NCBI GenBank assembly: GCA_026400425.1 | Contig: JAPLPC010000494.1 | Coordinates: 1-6,713 of the forward strand | From: Hyphomicrobiales bacterium | GTDB taxonomy: Bacteria; Pseudomonadota; Alphaproteobacteria; Rhizobiales; Xanthobacteraceae | Length of the DNA: 6,713 bases | Direction: 5' to 3' | In this document: piece by piece, positions 5,529-6,713 of the stretch | Layout of the letters: each line of letters starts with the position of its first letter | Numbering within the stretch: position 1 is the first letter of the stretch | Notes under the pieces: generated by a model | Told to the model about the DNA's origin: nothing | What the model saw: the letters and a program-made list of their open reading frames with translations, nothing else | The model's database searches: none | Position numbers and translations under genes: made by a program

Positions 5529-6389
5529 TCAGTCCTGTGACGGACGCAGATAAGCCACCGCATACGCCGTCGCGATGACGAAGCCGCCGACGATGTTGCC
5601 GAGCGTGACCGGCAGCAGGTTCGACGCAAATCCGGCCAGCGACACAGATGGATAGGACGTCGGCATCAAGCTGGCGGTCTCCCAGAAAGCGGCACCGGCG
5701 AACGTCTTGATCATCCATCCATACGGAATGAGATACATATTGGCGATCGAATGCTCGAGTCCGGCGGCGACGAAGGCGGAGATCGGCAGCAGCACGGCAA
5801 AGAACTTGTCGCTGGTGGACCGCGCGCTATAGCCCATCCACACGGCAAGGCAGACCAGCATATTGGCGACGATGCCGCTGGCGAATGCCGCCGTAAAATC
5901 GGGTGCGCCTTTCGACTCGGCGAGTTTGAGCGCGGCCTGACCGACGGCGCCATCGCCATCGTGATGAATGCCAGATCCGAACACCAGCATGGCGACGATC
6001 AGGGCGCCGATCAGGTTAGTGATGTAGACGATACTCCAGGACACCAGCATCGGCCGCAATGCGATCCTTCGGGTGACGAGCAGGCCGGCCATCATGGTAT
6101 TGCCGGTGAACAGCTCCGCGCCGGCGACGATCACCAGCACCAGGCCGAGCACGAAGACCAATCCGCTGAGGACCTGACCCACGCCATACGGCATGTCGCC
6201 GGAGCCCGCCGAGGCAACGGTGGCAAACAGCCCGCCGAAGGCGACATAGGCGCCGGCAAGACAGCCGAGCACCATCATGGTCGATATCGGAAGCGCCGCC
6301 TTTTGTTGGAGCGCGTCGCTGACCTCTTCGGCCAGGGCGGGCGGCTTCGGCGCAGCCCAGGTCTCGGCGTCGGGCAGGTTGTTCGGCAT
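5529..6389 (-). CDS. Formate/nitrite transporter (FNT/FocA family)
   Basis: This 286-residue inner-membrane channel belongs to the pentameric FNT family (FocA, NirC, HSC), which moves formate, nitrite, hydrosulfide or related small monovalent anions. A soluble N-terminus (1-33) is followed by six helices. Family marks are GAELFTGNTMM (90-100), matching the FocA omega-loop segment with its Thr gate; LEHSIANMYLIPYG (211-224), where His213 corresponds to the central pore His209 of FocA; and NLLPVTLGNIVGG (257-269) before the last helix. The ATG at 6389-6387 has a weak GGAC upstream on the minus strand. It converges on the YdeP-like gene with about 40 bp between stops. That neighbour favours formate as the cargo, but nitrite or another anion remains possible, and none of the usual nitrite reductase genes is visible here. 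No separate terminator for this gene is seen. Confidence 0.93.
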   Translation of the reverse strand: MPNNLPDAETWAAPKPPALAEEVSDALQQKAALPISTMMVLGCLAGAYVAFGGLFATVASAGSGDMPYGVGQVLSGLVFVLGLVLVIVAGAELFTGNTMMAGLLVTRRIALRPMLVSWSIVYITNLIGALIVAMLVFGSGIHHDGDGAVGQAALKLAESKGAPDFTAAFASGIVANMLVCLAVWMGYSARSTSDKFFAVLLPISAFVAAGLEHSIANMYLIPYGWMIKTFAGAAFWETASLMPTSYPSVSLAGFASNLLPVTLGNIVGGFVIATAYAVAYLRPSQD

Positions 6390-6672
6390 GGCTTGTCCGT
6401 GTCGGCAGCTCGGTGTCGCAGCGCTGATCAGGCGCGCTCGTCACGCCTGACAAGCCGGGCCAACACCGGCAAAGCGGCGGGCGTTCCGTCTCCGCCGGGC
6501 CGGTGGCGCCTATGTCGCAGCGCCAGAGGGCAGCAGGCGACCGCGTGCGGTCCGGCCAGCCGCGCCAGCCACGATGGTACTCCGCCGATACTATTCGTCG
6601 CTCCGCGCCGCTTCCGGTGCAACCAATGAGTTCCCTCCGCATTGTCCAGCGGTCTCACCGAGCAGGGGTAAA
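6390..6672. other. Intergenic stretch, no convincing gene
   Basis: These 283 bases separate the FNT gene from a possible plus-strand gene. Open frames exist on both strands, but they are rich in Arg, Pro and Ala and resemble no protein family, so they look like chance frames in GC-rich DNA. The region should carry the FNT promoter; no clear -35/-10, FNR or sigma-54 site was found. The only visible structure is a small inverted repeat at 6428-6450. Confidence 0.6.
6428..6450. repeat. 7-bp inverted repeat upstream of the FNT gene
   Basis: TCAGGCG (6428-6434) and CGCCTGA (6444-6450) flank a 9-base loop. It begins 39 bases upstream of the FNT start codon and could be an operator or leader hairpin. 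A repeat this size can arise by chance. Confidence 0.3.
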
Positions 6673-6713
6673 ATGGCTGAAGATACAATTACGACCGTCG
6701 GCATCGGAAATCA
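6673..6713 (+). CDS. Possible start of an unidentified gene (cut by window edge)
   Basis: An ATG at 6673 opens MAEDTITTVGIGN and runs off the window end. AGGGG at 6664-6668 lies 4 bases upstream, a usable though short-spaced ribosome binding site, and the codons look ordinary for coding DNA. Thirteen complete codons are too few to name a product; the frame could also be chance. Confidence 0.4.
   Translation, partial: MAEDTITTVGIGN

Noticed and set aside
3773..5629. 618-residue minus-strand open frame opposite the YdeP-like gene
   Set aside because: The sense strand encodes a clear full-length family member; the antisense product is Arg/His/Asp-rich and resembles nothing known.
5751..6629. 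292-residue plus-strand open frame opposite the FNT gene
   Set aside because: It has low-complexity Gly/His/Asp/Gln-rich composition and lies opposite an unmistakable FNT transporter.
6428..6688. 86-residue minus-strand open frame beyond the FNT start
   Set aside because: Its Arg/Pro/Leu-rich product has no recognisable domain, and it would overlap the possible plus-strand start at 6673. It is treated as noncoding.

Overview
The window is a GC-rich, densely packed piece of bacterial chromosome. The codon use, overlapping ATGA gene junctions, and mix of a heme-copper oxidase cluster with a formate-type molybdoenzyme fit an alphaproteobacterium, probably of the Bradyrhizobium / Rhodopseudomonas / Nitrobacter group. 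That placement is inferred from gene content and protein style, not from a marker gene.

Left part (1-2893): a respiratory oxidase locus, mostly on the minus strand. In the direction of transcription it runs: caa3-type oxidase assembly protein CtaG, a small CopD/HemJ-like four-helix membrane protein, oxidase subunit II, and the N-terminal third or less of oxidase subunit I, cut by the window edge. A DUF2231 membrane protein lies on the plus strand between the CopD-like gene and subunit II, overlapping both. Subunit II is a predicted lipoprotein that has lost the CuA cysteines and a CuA histidine, as in quinol oxidases such as E. coli CyoA. Subunit I, however, lacks three of the four classic bo3 quinol-site residues. 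The electron donor is therefore the main open question here.

Middle (2894-3160): a 267-bp divergent intergenic region between ctaG and the molybdoenzyme gene. It is unusually rich in perfect palindromes, but I could not assign a clear promoter or a known operator.

Right part (3161-6389): a 775-residue molybdopterin oxidoreductase of the FdhF/YdeP family on the plus strand, closed by a textbook intrinsic terminator, faces a formate/nitrite transporter (FNT/FocA family) on the minus strand. The two genes end about 40 bp apart. Together they suggest transport and redox handling of formate or another small monovalent anion, but the substrate of the YdeP family is not settled.

Right edge (6390-6713): about 280 bp with no convincing gene, then the first 13 complete codons of a possible plus-strand gene. 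The possible common theme is respiration: the molybdoenzyme could feed electrons to the quinone pool and the oxidase could draw from it. That link is inference. I saw no tRNA, rRNA, CRISPR, insertion sequence or other mobile element.
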